Below are positions 27,513 to 35,906 of a stretch of DNA of 64,000 nt, piece by piece. The stretch's first letter is position 1; the number at the start of each line of letters is the position of its first letter. Below the pieces are notes generated by a model. The model saw only the letters and a list, made by a program, of their open reading frames with translations, was not told the origin of the DNA and did no database searches. Both the position numbers and the translations under genes were made by a program. This stretch comes from Asticcacaulis endophyticus. Lineage in GTDB: Bacteria; Pseudomonadota; Alphaproteobacteria; Caulobacterales; Caulobacteraceae. The stretch is taken from assembly GCF_014652575.1 (NCBI RefSeq), contig NZ_BMZB01000002.1, positions 391,482 through 455,481 of the forward strand. Reading direction: 5' to 3'.

Positions 27513-29189
27513 TTACTTCGCCGCCAGCAAAGCCGGAAAGCGCCCATCCGTCATCAAAGCGGATTTTTCCGGGTCTGCGGCGATCAGCGCCGACAGGGCA
27601 ATGCGCAGGGCCTCGATCTGTTCGTCGCAGAAACCGTTGACGGTGATTTCCTCGCCGCTGATGGCCTTGCCGAACAAAAAGCCCTGACCGGTCTTGCAGC
27701 CCTGTTCGGACAGCCAGTGGGCGGTCTCAAAATTCTCGATTCCTTCGGCGGTGGTGGCCAGATCAAGGCTTTTGCACAGGCTCAAAATGGCCTCAACGAT
27801 CTTGCGGCTGGCCGGGGTGCGCTGAGCCGCCAGCACAAATGAGGAATCGATCTTGAGCTTATCGATTGGCAGTTCACGCAGATGGTTCAGGTTGGAATAG
27901 CCGGTGCCGAAATCATCGAGCGCGATACGCACCCCCTTAGCTTTGAGGGCAAACAAAATGCGCTTGGCGGCTTCATAATCATGAACCAGCGCGGTCTCGG
28001 TCACCTCGACCTCAAGGCGTGAGGGCGGAAACTCATGACTATCCAGCAAGCTCAGAATGTCTTTCGGTAGCTGATCGTCCTTAAGCTGGCTGGGCGAAAT
28101 ATTGAGCGAAATATAGACATTATCCGGCCAGGCCTGCGCATCGACGCAGGCCTGATCCAGCAGTTGCAGCGTTAACTGATCGATCAGCCCCATGTCTTCG
28201 GCTACCGAAATAAAAGCATAGGGCGCGATCGTACCGGTCTGCGGGTGGTGCCAGCGCGCCAAAACCTCATAGCCTTCGATCTGCCCGGTCGAGAGCGTGA
28301 CCAGAGGCTGGTAATAGGCCCGGATTTCGCCCTTAAGAATGGCCTGACGCATGTCGGCTTCGATCCGAGCGCGGGCCTGAATACGGGCATCCATTTCCTG
28401 ATCATAGTAACGAAACTGACCGCGGCCATCGTCCTTGGCGCGGTGCAAAGCCATATCGGCACGTTTCAAAAGCTCGCTGCCGGTCAGGCTATGGGCCTCA
28501 CACGCCAGGGCAATGCCAATGCTGGCGGCCAGATGGCAGGGGACGGTTTTATCAGTTGTGACCTCAAACGGCGCCTCAAACGCCTGCAACAGGCGAAGCG
28601 CCGTATCGGCATGGGCCTCGCCCTCCGCCGGGGCGATCAGCAGGGCGGCAAATTCATCGCCGGACGTCCGGTAAAGCTGGCCCTGATGGCGCAAGGCATC
28701 GGCCATGCGTTCAGCCACCATCTGTAACAAAAGGTCGCCCGTGCGGTGGCCGTGGGCATCATTGAGCGGTTTGAAGTTATCGAGGTCGATCATCATCAGG
28801 CCGACACGGGCGTGGGGCGACGACAGGGCCTCAGCCAGATCATGGCTCAACTTGCGCCGGTTGGGCAGGCCGGTCAGGGTATCGAAAAAGGCGATTTCGT
28901 TTAACCTGATTTCGGCTTCATCGCGGGTTTTGAGCGCGGCCTTCAGCGCAATGGCGCGCCGGTGCGACAGGGCGTATCCGCATACCAGTAATGCCAGAAA
29001 GACGAAGGCCGCGGCATTGATCCACGATGTCTGATGGCCATGAGCGAAAATAACCAGCCCGCGAAACAGATCGAAATAGGCGCCGATGCCAATGGTTGTC
29101 AGAAAGGCCAGCCCTAAAATCAACTCACGAACGTTTTCGACCCGGAGATGGCGGGGTAAACGAAATCCTGAGCCGTTAGCCTGGGCCAT
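27513..29189 (-). CDS. GGDEF-EAL cyclic-di-GMP signalling protein with altered motifs
   Basis: A 558-residue membrane protein with two N-terminal helices (about 24-50 and 57-74). A GGDEF domain (~100-262) has the active motif changed to SGDEF (176-180) and no RxxD inhibitory site. The EAL domain (~275-540) reads EVL at 308-310. It keeps the other phosphodiesterase residues: NIS, ETAL, DDFGTGYS, KID, AEGIE and the QGFLFGKA loop. Likely a c-di-GMP phosphodiesterase with a weak or GTP-sensing GGDEF domain; inference. Confidence 0.87.
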   Translation of the reverse strand: MAQANGSGFRLPRHLRVENVRELILGLAFLTTIGIGAYFDLFRGLVIFAHGHQTSWINAAAFVFLALLVCGYALSHRRAIALKAALKTRDEAEIRLNEIAFFDTLTGLPNRRKLSHDLAEALSSPHARVGLMMIDLDNFKPLNDAHGHRTGDLLLQMVAERMADALRHQGQLYRTSGDEFAALLIAPAEGEAHADTALRLLQAFEAPFEVTTDKTVPCHLAASIGIALACEAHSLTGSELLKRADMALHRAKDDGRGQFRYYDQEMDARIQARARIEADMRQAILKGEIRAYYQPLVTLSTGQIEGYEVLARWHHPQTGTIAPYAFISVAEDMGLIDQLTLQLLDQACVDAQAWPDNVYISLNISPSQLKDDQLPKDILSLLDSHEFPPSRLEVEVTETALVHDYEAAKRILFALKAKGVRIALDDFGTGYSNLNHLRELPIDKLKIDSSFVLAAQRTPASRKIVEAILSLCKSLDLATTAEGIENFETAHWLSEQGCKTGQGFLFGKAISGEEITVNGFCDEQIEALRIALSALIAADPEKSALMTDGRFPALLAAK

Positions 29190-29404
29190 GGGGTACGCCT
29201 TATGGGGCTGTTTTTAGGTTGTCCCGGTCTTACTGCCGTTTGGGTCTGAGGAAGGCTCGACCTTAGCGGGTAAAACATTATACTTCGTTAAGGGGGTTTC
29301 AGGTTTCGGGCCTGTAATATTTCCCCAATTGAGAGAATTTCGTGTCATTTTTACCCTACCGCAGCGCCACAACGATTCGTGATACGATAGAGCTTGCTAT
29401 CATT
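29190..29404. other. Intergenic region upstream of the CtrA-box promoter
   Basis: About 215 bases with no convincing reading frame. It must hold the minus-strand promoter of the GGDEF-EAL gene. One GANTC site lies at 29374-29378, and the G/A-rich GATACGATAGAGCTTGCTATC segment precedes the CtrA box. Confidence 0.5.
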
Positions 29405-29430
29405 TTAAGAATTTATTAACTTTTTATATA
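29405..29430 (+). promoter_or_regulatory. CtrA box and -10 element
   Basis: TTAA-GAATTTA-TTAA (29405-29419, next base C) matches the CtrA consensus TTAA-N7-TTAA(C). An AT-rich TATATA follows at 29425-29430 as a -10 candidate, placing the box near the -35 region as in CtrA-activated promoters. GANTC (CcrM methylation) sites occur at 29374, 29459 and 29489. Confidence 0.7.
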
Positions 29431-29513
29431 AGGCCCCTATGAAACCTGTGGGGCGAAGGAATCCGAAGCGGCAATATCTTACGCGTAGGATTCTTATTCC
29501 AGATTAGGGCAGG

Positions 29514-29618
29514 ATGAAAATGGAAGCGTTCGTAGGCTTAACCGCCACCGCGATCATGCTTGCGTGTTTCGTAGCGTTCGTGGTGCTTCCTTGGATGCGG
29601 GACCACGAGCATCGCTAA
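29514..29618 (+). CDS. 34-residue single-pass membrane protein
   Basis: A small open frame starting ATG AAA ATG GAA, with AGGGCAGG immediately upstream. The product has one hydrophobic helix (residues ~5-27, VGLTATAIMLACFVAFVVLP) and a charged tail (WMRDHEHR). Such short proteins often escape annotation. It lies about 77 bases downstream of the predicted CtrA-type transcription start, so cell-cycle-dependent expression is inferred. I do not recognise the family. Translation could also begin at the second ATG (29520). Confidence 0.6.
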   Translation: MKMEAFVGLTATAIMLACFVAFVVLPWMRDHEHR

Positions 29619-29662
29619 AGGCACGCCGCAGATCAATGCGGATCAGTACATGTCTTTAAAAC

Positions 29663-29884
29663 TCAGGCGGCGTGAGGCCGGGACAGTATCCCGGCAATTT
29701 CGCGTTCCATCATAGTGATCAACTCGCTGGCGTCATCGCTGTCGCCGGCACGTTCGCCGATCAGTGCCTCAACATAGACGCAGGCGCGGTTATATTCGAC
29801 CGGGCGGGTTCCGAGTTCGTCCATAACGCGGTCAAGCTTTTCAAACAGGGCGCGTTTGTCGTCTTCCGACAATGGCTGGCTCAC
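29663..29884 (-). CDS. Small hypothetical helical protein
   Basis: A 73-residue, acidic, helical protein (LSEDDKRALFEKLDRVMDELG ... ELITMMEREIAGIL) with no signal or membrane segment. AAGGAGG six bases before the GTG at 29884 decides the start against the upstream ATG at 29908. Not recognised; single-gene unit facing the small membrane-protein gene. Confidence 0.65.
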   Translation of the reverse strand: MSQPLSEDDKRALFEKLDRVMDELGTRPVEYNRACVYVEALIGERAGDSDDASELITMMEREIAGILSRPHAA

Positions 29885-29999
29885 AGCGATCCTCCTTATA
29901 ACAAACACATAAAGGCAGAATAATACCGTATCACATGTGTTATAAAGGATCGATAAGTGTCATGTTGCGCTGCGGTAATGAGGCGGTAGAAAAAGACAG

Positions 30000-30734
30000 T
30001 TAATCCTTGGCGGCCTGCTTGCCGCTATTTTCCTCGATCAGGGCGTTTGAGGCGGTCTCGATCCGCTCACGCACCGCACTCATAAACTCGGCGCGCTTCA
30101 TACCGGCCGGCAGGGGCGGCAGGAACTCATAGATCACCGTGCCGGGATAGCGCTTGATGCCGTGGGCGGGCCAGCACTGACCGGAATTGGTAGCCATCAG
30201 ATAACAGGGCGCCTCCAGATCGCGGTAAATTGCGGCGACACCGGGCTTATAGGTCGGGTCTTCGCCCACTTCGGTGCGTGTGCCTTCGGGGAAGATCACG
30301 ATCTGACGCTGCTCGGCTAAGCGTTCTTTGGCCATGACCAGCATGGATTTGAGCGCCTTGGCGGCCTCTTCGCGCTTGATCGGGATCATATGAGCACGCC
30401 ACATGTACCAGCCAAAAAACGGCATACGCGTCAGTTCTTTTTTGAGCACAAAGCAGGTATCGGGCAAGACCAGAAACGGCGCTATGGTATCCAGCATGCT
30501 CATGTGCTTGCCGGCAATCAGGGCCGAACCTTGCGGGGCATGTTCAAGGCCGCGAAACTCGACCTTCACGCCGGAAATGACCTTAAGCCCCCAGATCACA
30601 CCGCGCGCCCAGCCGCGAATAATTGTCATGACCATCTTACGCGGCAGCAGCAGCAGGGGGGAGAGGCCGAAACCGACCAGAAAGATCATGCCGTACAGCC
30701 AGATCTGAAACGCTAAATTACGTAAGGCGCTCAC
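30000..30734 (-). CDS. plsC: 1-acyl-sn-glycerol-3-phosphate acyltransferase (PlsC family)
   Basis: A 244-residue membrane acyltransferase making phosphatidic acid from lysophosphatidic acid. The HX4D catalytic motif is KHMSMLD (His77-Asp82), and the FPEGTRTE glycerol-phosphate motif and a later conserved Pro (YKPG) follow. An N-terminal membrane helix spans ~10-30. Its start overlaps the ydcF stop by 4 bases, making it the last gene of the ftsE-ftsX-ydcF-plsC run. Confidence 0.9.
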   Translation of the reverse strand: MSALRNLAFQIWLYGMIFLVGFGLSPLLLLPRKMVMTIIRGWARGVIWGLKVISGVKVEFRGLEHAPQGSALIAGKHMSMLDTIAPFLVLPDTCFVLKKELTRMPFFGWYMWRAHMIPIKREEAAKALKSMLVMAKERLAEQRQIVIFPEGTRTEVGEDPTYKPGVAAIYRDLEAPCYLMATNSGQCWPAHGIKRYPGTVIYEFLPPLPAGMKRAEFMSAVRERIETASNALIEENSGKQAAKD

Positions 30735-31387
30735 TTTTTAGAGGTCTCCGGGGCTGAGGCAGGGCTTTCGGCATCCTTATCCTTACCGAAAAGCGAAGCG
30801 ACACTCCCTACCAGATTACGCCCCAGTATGGCGAGATATTTGCAATATTCGATCACCAGAACCCGTGACCCCGACGTCGATTTCCACCAGGCCCGCGCAT
30901 CCAGCGACGGTGTGGCCACCGGGTAGGCGTGCAGGGTGGCTTCGGGCAGGGCCTGCTTAATCTCAAGCAAGCTGCGCGGCATATGGTAGTCTGAAGTGAC
31001 CACGATCAGGTCATCATAGTCCTTGGCCCGTGCCCAGGCGGCGATTTCCGCCGCATTGCCGACCGTATCAACCGCATCAAAGCCCAGATCAACGCAGCAA
31101 TCATATAGCCGCTTTGAGCCATCGGTGACCGGCAGCAGTTCGGGACGGCGCACCTCTTTGTTGACCCCTGAAATCAGCAGGCGCTCACCTTTGCGCCGTT
31201 CCAGCAGGCGCATACCTTCGCGAATACGCATGTCGGAGGCGCCGGTCAGGGCCACTATGGCATCAGCCTTGTCTTCGGGTTCAGTAGCGGGTGTCGAATC
31301 GATCACGCGGTCAGCAAAGAAAAACAGACCCGCCACCCACAACAGGATCAGGCTGAGGACAGCCAGCATAATCTTACGCTTTTTCAT
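30731..31387 (-). CDS. YdcF-like (DUF218) membrane protein
   Basis: A 218-residue protein with one N-terminal membrane helix (about 6-25) and a DUF218/YdcF domain. Motifs are DAIVALTGAS, GERLLISGVN and VVTSDYHMPRSLLE, the last with the conserved His. DUF218 proteins such as SanA and ElyC affect the cell envelope. It overlaps ftsX by 14 bases and plsC by 4, consistent with an envelope operon. Confidence 0.87.
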   Translation of the reverse strand: MKKRKIMLAVLSLILLWVAGLFFFADRVIDSTPATEPEDKADAIVALTGASDMRIREGMRLLERRKGERLLISGVNKEVRRPELLPVTDGSKRLYDCCVDLGFDAVDTVGNAAEIAAWARAKDYDDLIVVTSDYHMPRSLLEIKQALPEATLHAYPVATPSLDARAWWKSTSGSRVLVIEYCKYLAILGRNLVGSVASLFGKDKDAESPASAPETSKK

Positions 31388-32303
31388 GTGCTCCCCCCAA
31401 TAGTCGCAACGTCACCATGCGTGCGGTTGTGGCGGAAATCAACGCCACCAGCAACGGGCACGGTATTAATATTAACAGGTCTAACCACGAAAAGGGAAGG
31501 GCTAAGGCAAAGCTTTGTGACGGGGAGATCAGTTTGATGATCACTGTGACCAAACCCGCTGCGGCGGCACCCATGACACCCGAGGTCACGGCAAGGCTCA
31601 TGAAGCGGTACTGAAACCGCTGGGCGATAAAGCCATCGGACGCGCCGCACAGGCTCAAAATCTCAATAATGTCCGATCGTGTGGTCAAACCGGCACGGGT
31701 GGCAAAGCTGACGACGGCCCCTGTGGCGACCGCGACAATCGTGAAAATCGCAAATGATATCAGACGGATAATCAGGGCCGCTTGTTCGATATCCTTAAGC
31801 CAGGTCGAATGGTCATCCAGGCTGGCGTCAATGTCGCGGGCGGTCAGCGCGCTCATGATATCGATGGCGGTGGCGGGGCTGTCCTTATCCAGCCGCACCT
31901 CGACCAGATTGGGTACGGGCAGGTCATCCAGTACCACATCGCCCAGCCACGGCTTGATCAGCTCGCGGGCGCGTTCAGGCTCAAGGGCCGCCGCTTCCTC
32001 GACGCCCTTGACGCCGCCCAGGATCTCAGCGGCCTTGGCGGCGGCCATGGCCCCGGTCTCCAGCCCTGACGGGCGCACCTGCACCGTGACTTCGGCGCGC
32101 AGGTCGCGGGCCCAGCCTTGCGCCGCCCGGTCAGAGGCCATAGCCACAATCGCCGACAGGCAGGCGATGAAACACAGGACGGCGATGACGAAATGCAGCG
32201 ACACTTCGCGGGTGTCTTCGGCAGGCAACAGGTCGGCCCGGACAATGCCAGGAATGGACTCTTTTGGGGGCTTTATTTTCTTACGGCGCAACACGCGGAT
32301 CAT
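31374..32303 (-). CDS. ftsX: Cell-division protein FtsX
   Basis: A 309-residue permease-like subunit of the FtsEX complex, which regulates peptidoglycan hydrolases at the septum. Four membrane helices are visible (about 38-60, 182-205, 235-258 and 272-292), with a periplasmic domain between the first two. The family segment RSDIIEILSLCGASDGFIAQRF lies in the cytoplasmic loop. Its start overlaps the ftsE stop by 4 bases. Confidence 0.9.
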   Translation of the reverse strand: MIRVLRRKKIKPPKESIPGIVRADLLPAEDTREVSLHFVIAVLCFIACLSAIVAMASDRAAQGWARDLRAEVTVQVRPSGLETGAMAAAKAAEILGGVKGVEEAAALEPERARELIKPWLGDVVLDDLPVPNLVEVRLDKDSPATAIDIMSALTARDIDASLDDHSTWLKDIEQAALIIRLISFAIFTIVAVATGAVVSFATRAGLTTRSDIIEILSLCGASDGFIAQRFQYRFMSLAVTSGVMGAAAAGLVTVIIKLISPSQSFALALPFSWLDLLILIPCPLLVALISATTARMVTLRLLGGAHEKA

Positions 32304-33091
32304 GCCCCATGCTCCGGTGTATGGCCCGGTTGCAGGCGTGCCGACAGGTCACGGCTTAAGTCGCGCTTATGGATATTGCCGTGGCGCAGTTCCAGCACCG
32401 GCATGCCTGACGCCTGAATGAGGCTCTCATCGTGGGTCGCAAAGATTACCGTCGCCCCCAGCCGGTTAAGCTCGATCAGCAACCGCATAATGCGCAGGCC
32501 CATGGCGTAGTCGATATTGCCGGTTGGCTCATCGGCCAGGATCAGCGTCGGGCGATGCACCACCGCGCGCGCAATCGCCAGCCGTTGTTTCTCCCCGCCC
32601 GACAGTACCGGCGGCATCAGATGGAGATGGTTTTTCAAACCGACCCAGGTCAGAAGTTCGGTAACATCGCCTGAGTATTCCCGCGGCTTGGTGCCGGTGA
32701 CCACCAGCGGCAGGGCGGCATTATCAAACACATTGAGATGATCCAGAAGCCGGAACTCCTGAAACACGACCCCTAACCGCCTGCGCAGGCGCGTGCGCTG
32801 ATCGCGGTCATCAGGGTTAATTTTTTCACCCATGAGCAAAATCTGTCCGGCACTGGGGTTTTGGGCCAGATAGATCATCTTGAGCAGGGAGGTTTTACCC
32901 GCGCCCGATGGGCCGGTCAGAAAATGAAATGAGCCCGCAGCGATTTGAAAATTAAGGGATTTCAGGATGAACTGATTGGGATCGCGGCTGATTTTGGCGT
33001 CGCGCCCGTAGCCCAGACTGACGTCGATGAACGACAGAATCGCCTGTTCATCAGCGCTATCGGGCGGGGCAGACGGAGCATATTGGCGCAA
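32300..33091 (-). CDS. ftsE: Cell-division ATP-binding protein FtsE
   Basis: A 263-residue ABC ATPase partner of FtsX. Walker A is GPSGAGKTS, the signature is [14 protein letters not shown], Walker B is LILADEPTG, and the switch His is in FATHDES. Compared with ~220-residue FtsE proteins it has an N-terminal extension of about 15-20 residues and a C-terminal tail of about 20. First gene of the envelope operon, divergent from the zinc-ribbon gene. Confidence 0.92.
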   Translation of the reverse strand: MRQYAPSAPPDSADEQAILSFIDVSLGYGRDAKISRDPNQFILKSLNFQIAAGSFHFLTGPSGAGKTSLLKMIYLAQNPSAGQILLMGEKINPDDRDQRTRLRRRLGVVFQEFRLLDHLNVFDNAALPLVVTGTKPREYSGDVTELLTWVGLKNHLHLMPPVLSGGEKQRLAIARAVVHRPTLILADEPTGNIDYAMGLRIMRLLIELNRLGATVIFATHDESLIQASGMPVLELRHGNIHKRDLSRDLSARLQPGHTPEHGA

Positions 33092-33187
33092 CGGGCTTGA
33101 TCACTTGTTAAGGGTTTCCGAAGCATAAAACGGACAGGTATTAATATGGGCTTTATCTGGCGATTCGCCAGAATTGATTCTGCTTAA

Positions 33188-34153
33188 ATGATTCTCACCT
33201 GTCCCAATTGCGCGACCAGCTATGAGATCGCCGAGGCCAGCTTAGGTGCGGCCGGGCGCAATGTGCGCTGCGCGGCCTGTAAGACCATGTGGCACGCCCA
33301 AAAACCCGAAGACCCCATCGAACTGCCTTTGAGTGCCGCAGCCGATCCCAAACCGGCGGATAAAAAGCAGGCGGAGGTCAAGGCCAAGGAGTTGCCTAAG
33401 CTTTACCGCACCATGCTGGTCGATAAAAAACGCGCACAGGCGCTGGCGACGCAGGGCATGATCTGGGGCGGGCTGGCCGCCGTGTTCGTCGCCATTCTGG
33501 GCTTAAGCTATTTTCTGCGGGTTGATATTGTGCGCGCCTTTCCCGGTGTCGCCAACGCCTATGCCATGGCCGGTCTGAAGGTCAATGCGGCGGGGCTGGA
33601 GTTCGTCAACTATAAGGTCGAGCCGTCCTTTAAGGGCGGTCGCTTTGTGGTCAGCGTCCATGCCGAGGTGAAAAACCTGCGCGATGAGGATACGCCTGTG
33701 CCGCCGGTCAAGGCCACGATTCTGGATGCTGAGAACCGCACGGTCTCGACCATTCTGGTGCCGTCGAACGGACTGGTGGTTGCGCCGAATGAAACACGGA
33801 CCCTTGTATTCGATGTGCCGGATGCCAAAAATATGGCCGCATCGGTAGAGCTGATGTTTGATCTGGTCGCGATGAAGGCCCAAGGAAAGAGCAAGTCCAC
33901 GCAGCACGCCTCGGCCGATCATAAAACGGATGGCCATGCGGTTCCGGCGGATGGTCACGGCGAAGAGCCCGCCGATCATGCGCCCGCCGCGGCTGATCAC
34001 GCCCAGCAAGCCGCTGATCCTCATGCCGTGCCTGCGGAGGCGGGTCACGATATGGCGGCAGAGGCGCACGATGAGCCTGCCCTGAAACCGGCCTTGTCTT
34101 CAGGCGGTGACGGCCATGCGCCCCCGCCGCTTAAAACGACCCCGCATCACTGA
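33188..34153 (+). CDS. MJ0042-type zinc-ribbon membrane protein with His-rich tail
   Basis: A 321-residue protein. The N-terminal zinc ribbon has CPNC (about 5-8) and CAAC (30-33). A membrane helix lies at ~88-110, and a beta-rich domain of DUF3426 type at ~125-225. The final ~85 residues are low-complexity Ala/His/Asp/Pro with about 17 His, ending TTPHH. The His tail is unusual for this family and may bind metal. Family function is unknown. It lies 8 bases upstream of hpt. Confidence 0.8.
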   Translation: MILTCPNCATSYEIAEASLGAAGRNVRCAACKTMWHAQKPEDPIELPLSAAADPKPADKKQAEVKAKELPKLYRTMLVDKKRAQALATQGMIWGGLAAVFVAILGLSYFLRVDIVRAFPGVANAYAMAGLKVNAAGLEFVNYKVEPSFKGGRFVVSVHAEVKNLRDEDTPVPPVKATILDAENRTVSTILVPSNGLVVAPNETRTLVFDVPDAKNMAASVELMFDLVAMKAQGKSKSTQHASADHKTDGHAVPADGHGEEPADHAPAAADHAQQAADPHAVPAEAGHDMAAEAHDEPALKPALSSGGDGHAPPPLKTTPHH

Positions 34154-34161
34154 GTAGCTCC

Positions 34162-34677
34162 ATGACCGCAGCAACAACCGTTCTGTTAAGCGAAGCTGAG
34201 ATCGCCGCCTGCGTGGCACGGGTGGCTGAGACGCTGGCCCCCCGGCTGCAACCCGACTGTGTGGGGATTTGCCTGCTGACCGGCGGGTTATGGTTCACCG
34301 CCGATCTGACGCGGGCGCTGGCCCGGCTGGGGGTTGACCTGAGTTTTGATGCCCTGTGGCTATCGTCCTATGGCGACGGCCGTGAAAGCGGGGAACTGCT
34401 GCTGCGGGCCGATTTACAGCGCCCGGTGCAGGGCAAGCAGGTACTGCTGATGGACGATGTGCTGGATACCGGTGCGTCGCTCAAATTCGCGCGCGACCAT
34501 GTGCTGCGCGCCGGGGCCAGCGAGGTCATTATCGCCGTCATGGCCCAAAAGCCGGTCGCTCGCTCTATCGAAGCCGATGTGGTCGGCTGGGAAGCGCCGC
34601 TGCGCTATCTGGTCGGTTACGGCCTTGATGACGGCGCGAAAATGCGGGGTTTACCCTACATAGGCGCTTTAGACTAA
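34162..34677 (+). CDS. hpt: Hypoxanthine phosphoribosyltransferase
   Basis: A 171-residue purine-salvage enzyme converting hypoxanthine and PRPP to IMP. The PRPP loop VLLMDDVLDTGASL (about 94-107) is diagnostic of type I phosphoribosyltransferases, and the C-terminal YLVGYGLDDG resembles the base-binding hood of HPRT. The stop overlaps the opposing thermonuclease gene's stop (CTAA). Confidence 0.85.
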   Translation: MTAATTVLLSEAEIAACVARVAETLAPRLQPDCVGICLLTGGLWFTADLTRALARLGVDLSFDALWLSSYGDGRESGELLLRADLQRPVQGKQVLLMDDVLDTGASLKFARDHVLRAGASEVIIAVMAQKPVARSIEADVVGWEAPLRYLVGYGLDDGAKMRGLPYIGALD

Positions 34678-35228
34678 TTATGCCGGTGGCTTTCCGGCGG
34701 GCTGAAACCGTAGGCCCACGCGCCACGGCGCTGATCGCGGGCGGCTTTTTCGAGCGGGACATAGATATCGGAATAGCGGGTGTAGGCCAGCGCCAGCCCT
34801 GATCTGACCTGCTCAGCACCAATATCCTCACTTCCCGCCTTGCAGATGGCGACGATCCGGCCATAGCGGTCGGTATCGCGGGCCCAACAGGTGATGGCCT
34901 GCCCCGCGACCAGTTGCGCCAGATGCGCTTTTGACGCCTGACCGCAGGCGTAAAGTCCGCAGGTCTGATCATATTCAAACGCATCGATGCCATGCAGGCG
35001 GATTTCGTGGTCGCCGATTTTCAGGCCGTCGCCGTCTATGGCGGTGGCGCGGCCCTGTAGCGTGGATTGAGCGGCGGCGGCTTCGGCAGGGGCGGGGGCC
35101 GGAAAGGTCTTATCGTAAATGATGACGCCGACCACGATCAGGGTCACCCACAACAGAGCGGTGCTGAGTACGGTGCGGCTGGCTTTAGGCTGCGCATTAC
35201 GGCGGACAGCCATAGCAAACTTGGTCAT
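34674..35228 (-). CDS. Membrane-anchored thermonuclease (SNase) family protein
   Basis: A 184-residue protein with one membrane helix at ~20-40 and then an SNase-like domain. Motifs are DGDGLKIGD, IRLHGIDAFEYDQ (catalytic Arg/Asp), DRYGRIVA and RSGLALAY. A Ca-dependent extracytoplasmic nuclease role is usual for the family. Two Cys (QTCGLYACG) could form a disulfide. Confidence 0.87.
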   Translation of the reverse strand: MTKFAMAVRRNAQPKASRTVLSTALLWVTLIVVGVIIYDKTFPAPAPAEAAAAQSTLQGRATAIDGDGLKIGDHEIRLHGIDAFEYDQTCGLYACGQASKAHLAQLVAGQAITCWARDTDRYGRIVAICKAGSEDIGAEQVRSGLALAYTRYSDIYVPLEKAARDQRRGAWAYGFSPPESHRHN

Positions 35229-35301
35229 GAATTAATCCCGCGCAGAACGGTGAAATATCTAATTATCCACAGGGGCGTTGCGTAAAGCTTAAGCTACAGG
35301 G

Positions 35302-35871
35302 TTAACCGTTAGGGGGCATATGGCCCATCAGGTTCTGGGATACCGCTATAATCGCGGCCGGGGCGGGCGGGCGATCCTTAAGGAAAGGGTTAAAGGCCGC
35401 GCTGACCTGGTTAATCGATACCGGCCCGATAATCAGGAACCCCAGTACAGCGGCCAATGCGGCCACAAAACGCAGGGCCATCGGGTCACCCTGTGCCAGT
35501 CCGGCCTTGGGCTTGGCCACCTTTAGCTTAGGATGGACCTTAAGATGACGCATGCCTAAGACCTTATGGTACTCATAGCCGTTATCGAGCGCCAGACGGG
35601 CAATGATTTCCTGAAAAGTCGGACGCTTAAACCCCATAAGGCCGCGCCCGACAAACACCACGGTCACGATCACAATTCCGGCCAAAACCCCAGCGTGGGC
35701 CAGCGGCACCAGAAGCGCAAACAAACCCCACTGACCGGCAACGGCAATCAGGGACGCACTTACGACAATGGGGGCGAGGGCGGGTAATATTCGCTCCCAG
35801 ATCATGACCCATTCCGTCCCGGTCATGGCCCGACCGTGATCGGAAAATGGCGATGGTCGCTGCAGTTTCAT
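35302..35871 (-). pseudogene. N-terminal remnant of a DUF4175/TIGR02302 membrane protein
   Basis: A 189-residue frame with three hydrophobic helices (about 30-50, 52-76 and 133-152). Its pattern (WERILPALAPIV; MALRFVAALAA; AFNPFL) resembles the N-terminus of TIGR02302 proteins, which are ~800 residues and often sit next to lysA in alphaproteobacteria. The large periplasmic part is missing, and only 73 bases separate its stop from the next gene, so the rest appears deleted rather than frameshifted. It may still make a short membrane protein; the family call is an inference. Confidence 0.45.
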
Positions 35872-35906
35872 CCGGTCCCCCCAGTCCAGTTCTCTGGCCT
35901 AATTGC

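Noticed and set aside
31669-32421. 250-residue plus-strand open frame
   Set aside because: Opposite ftsX and ftsE, Ser/Arg-rich shadow composition, no ribosome site.
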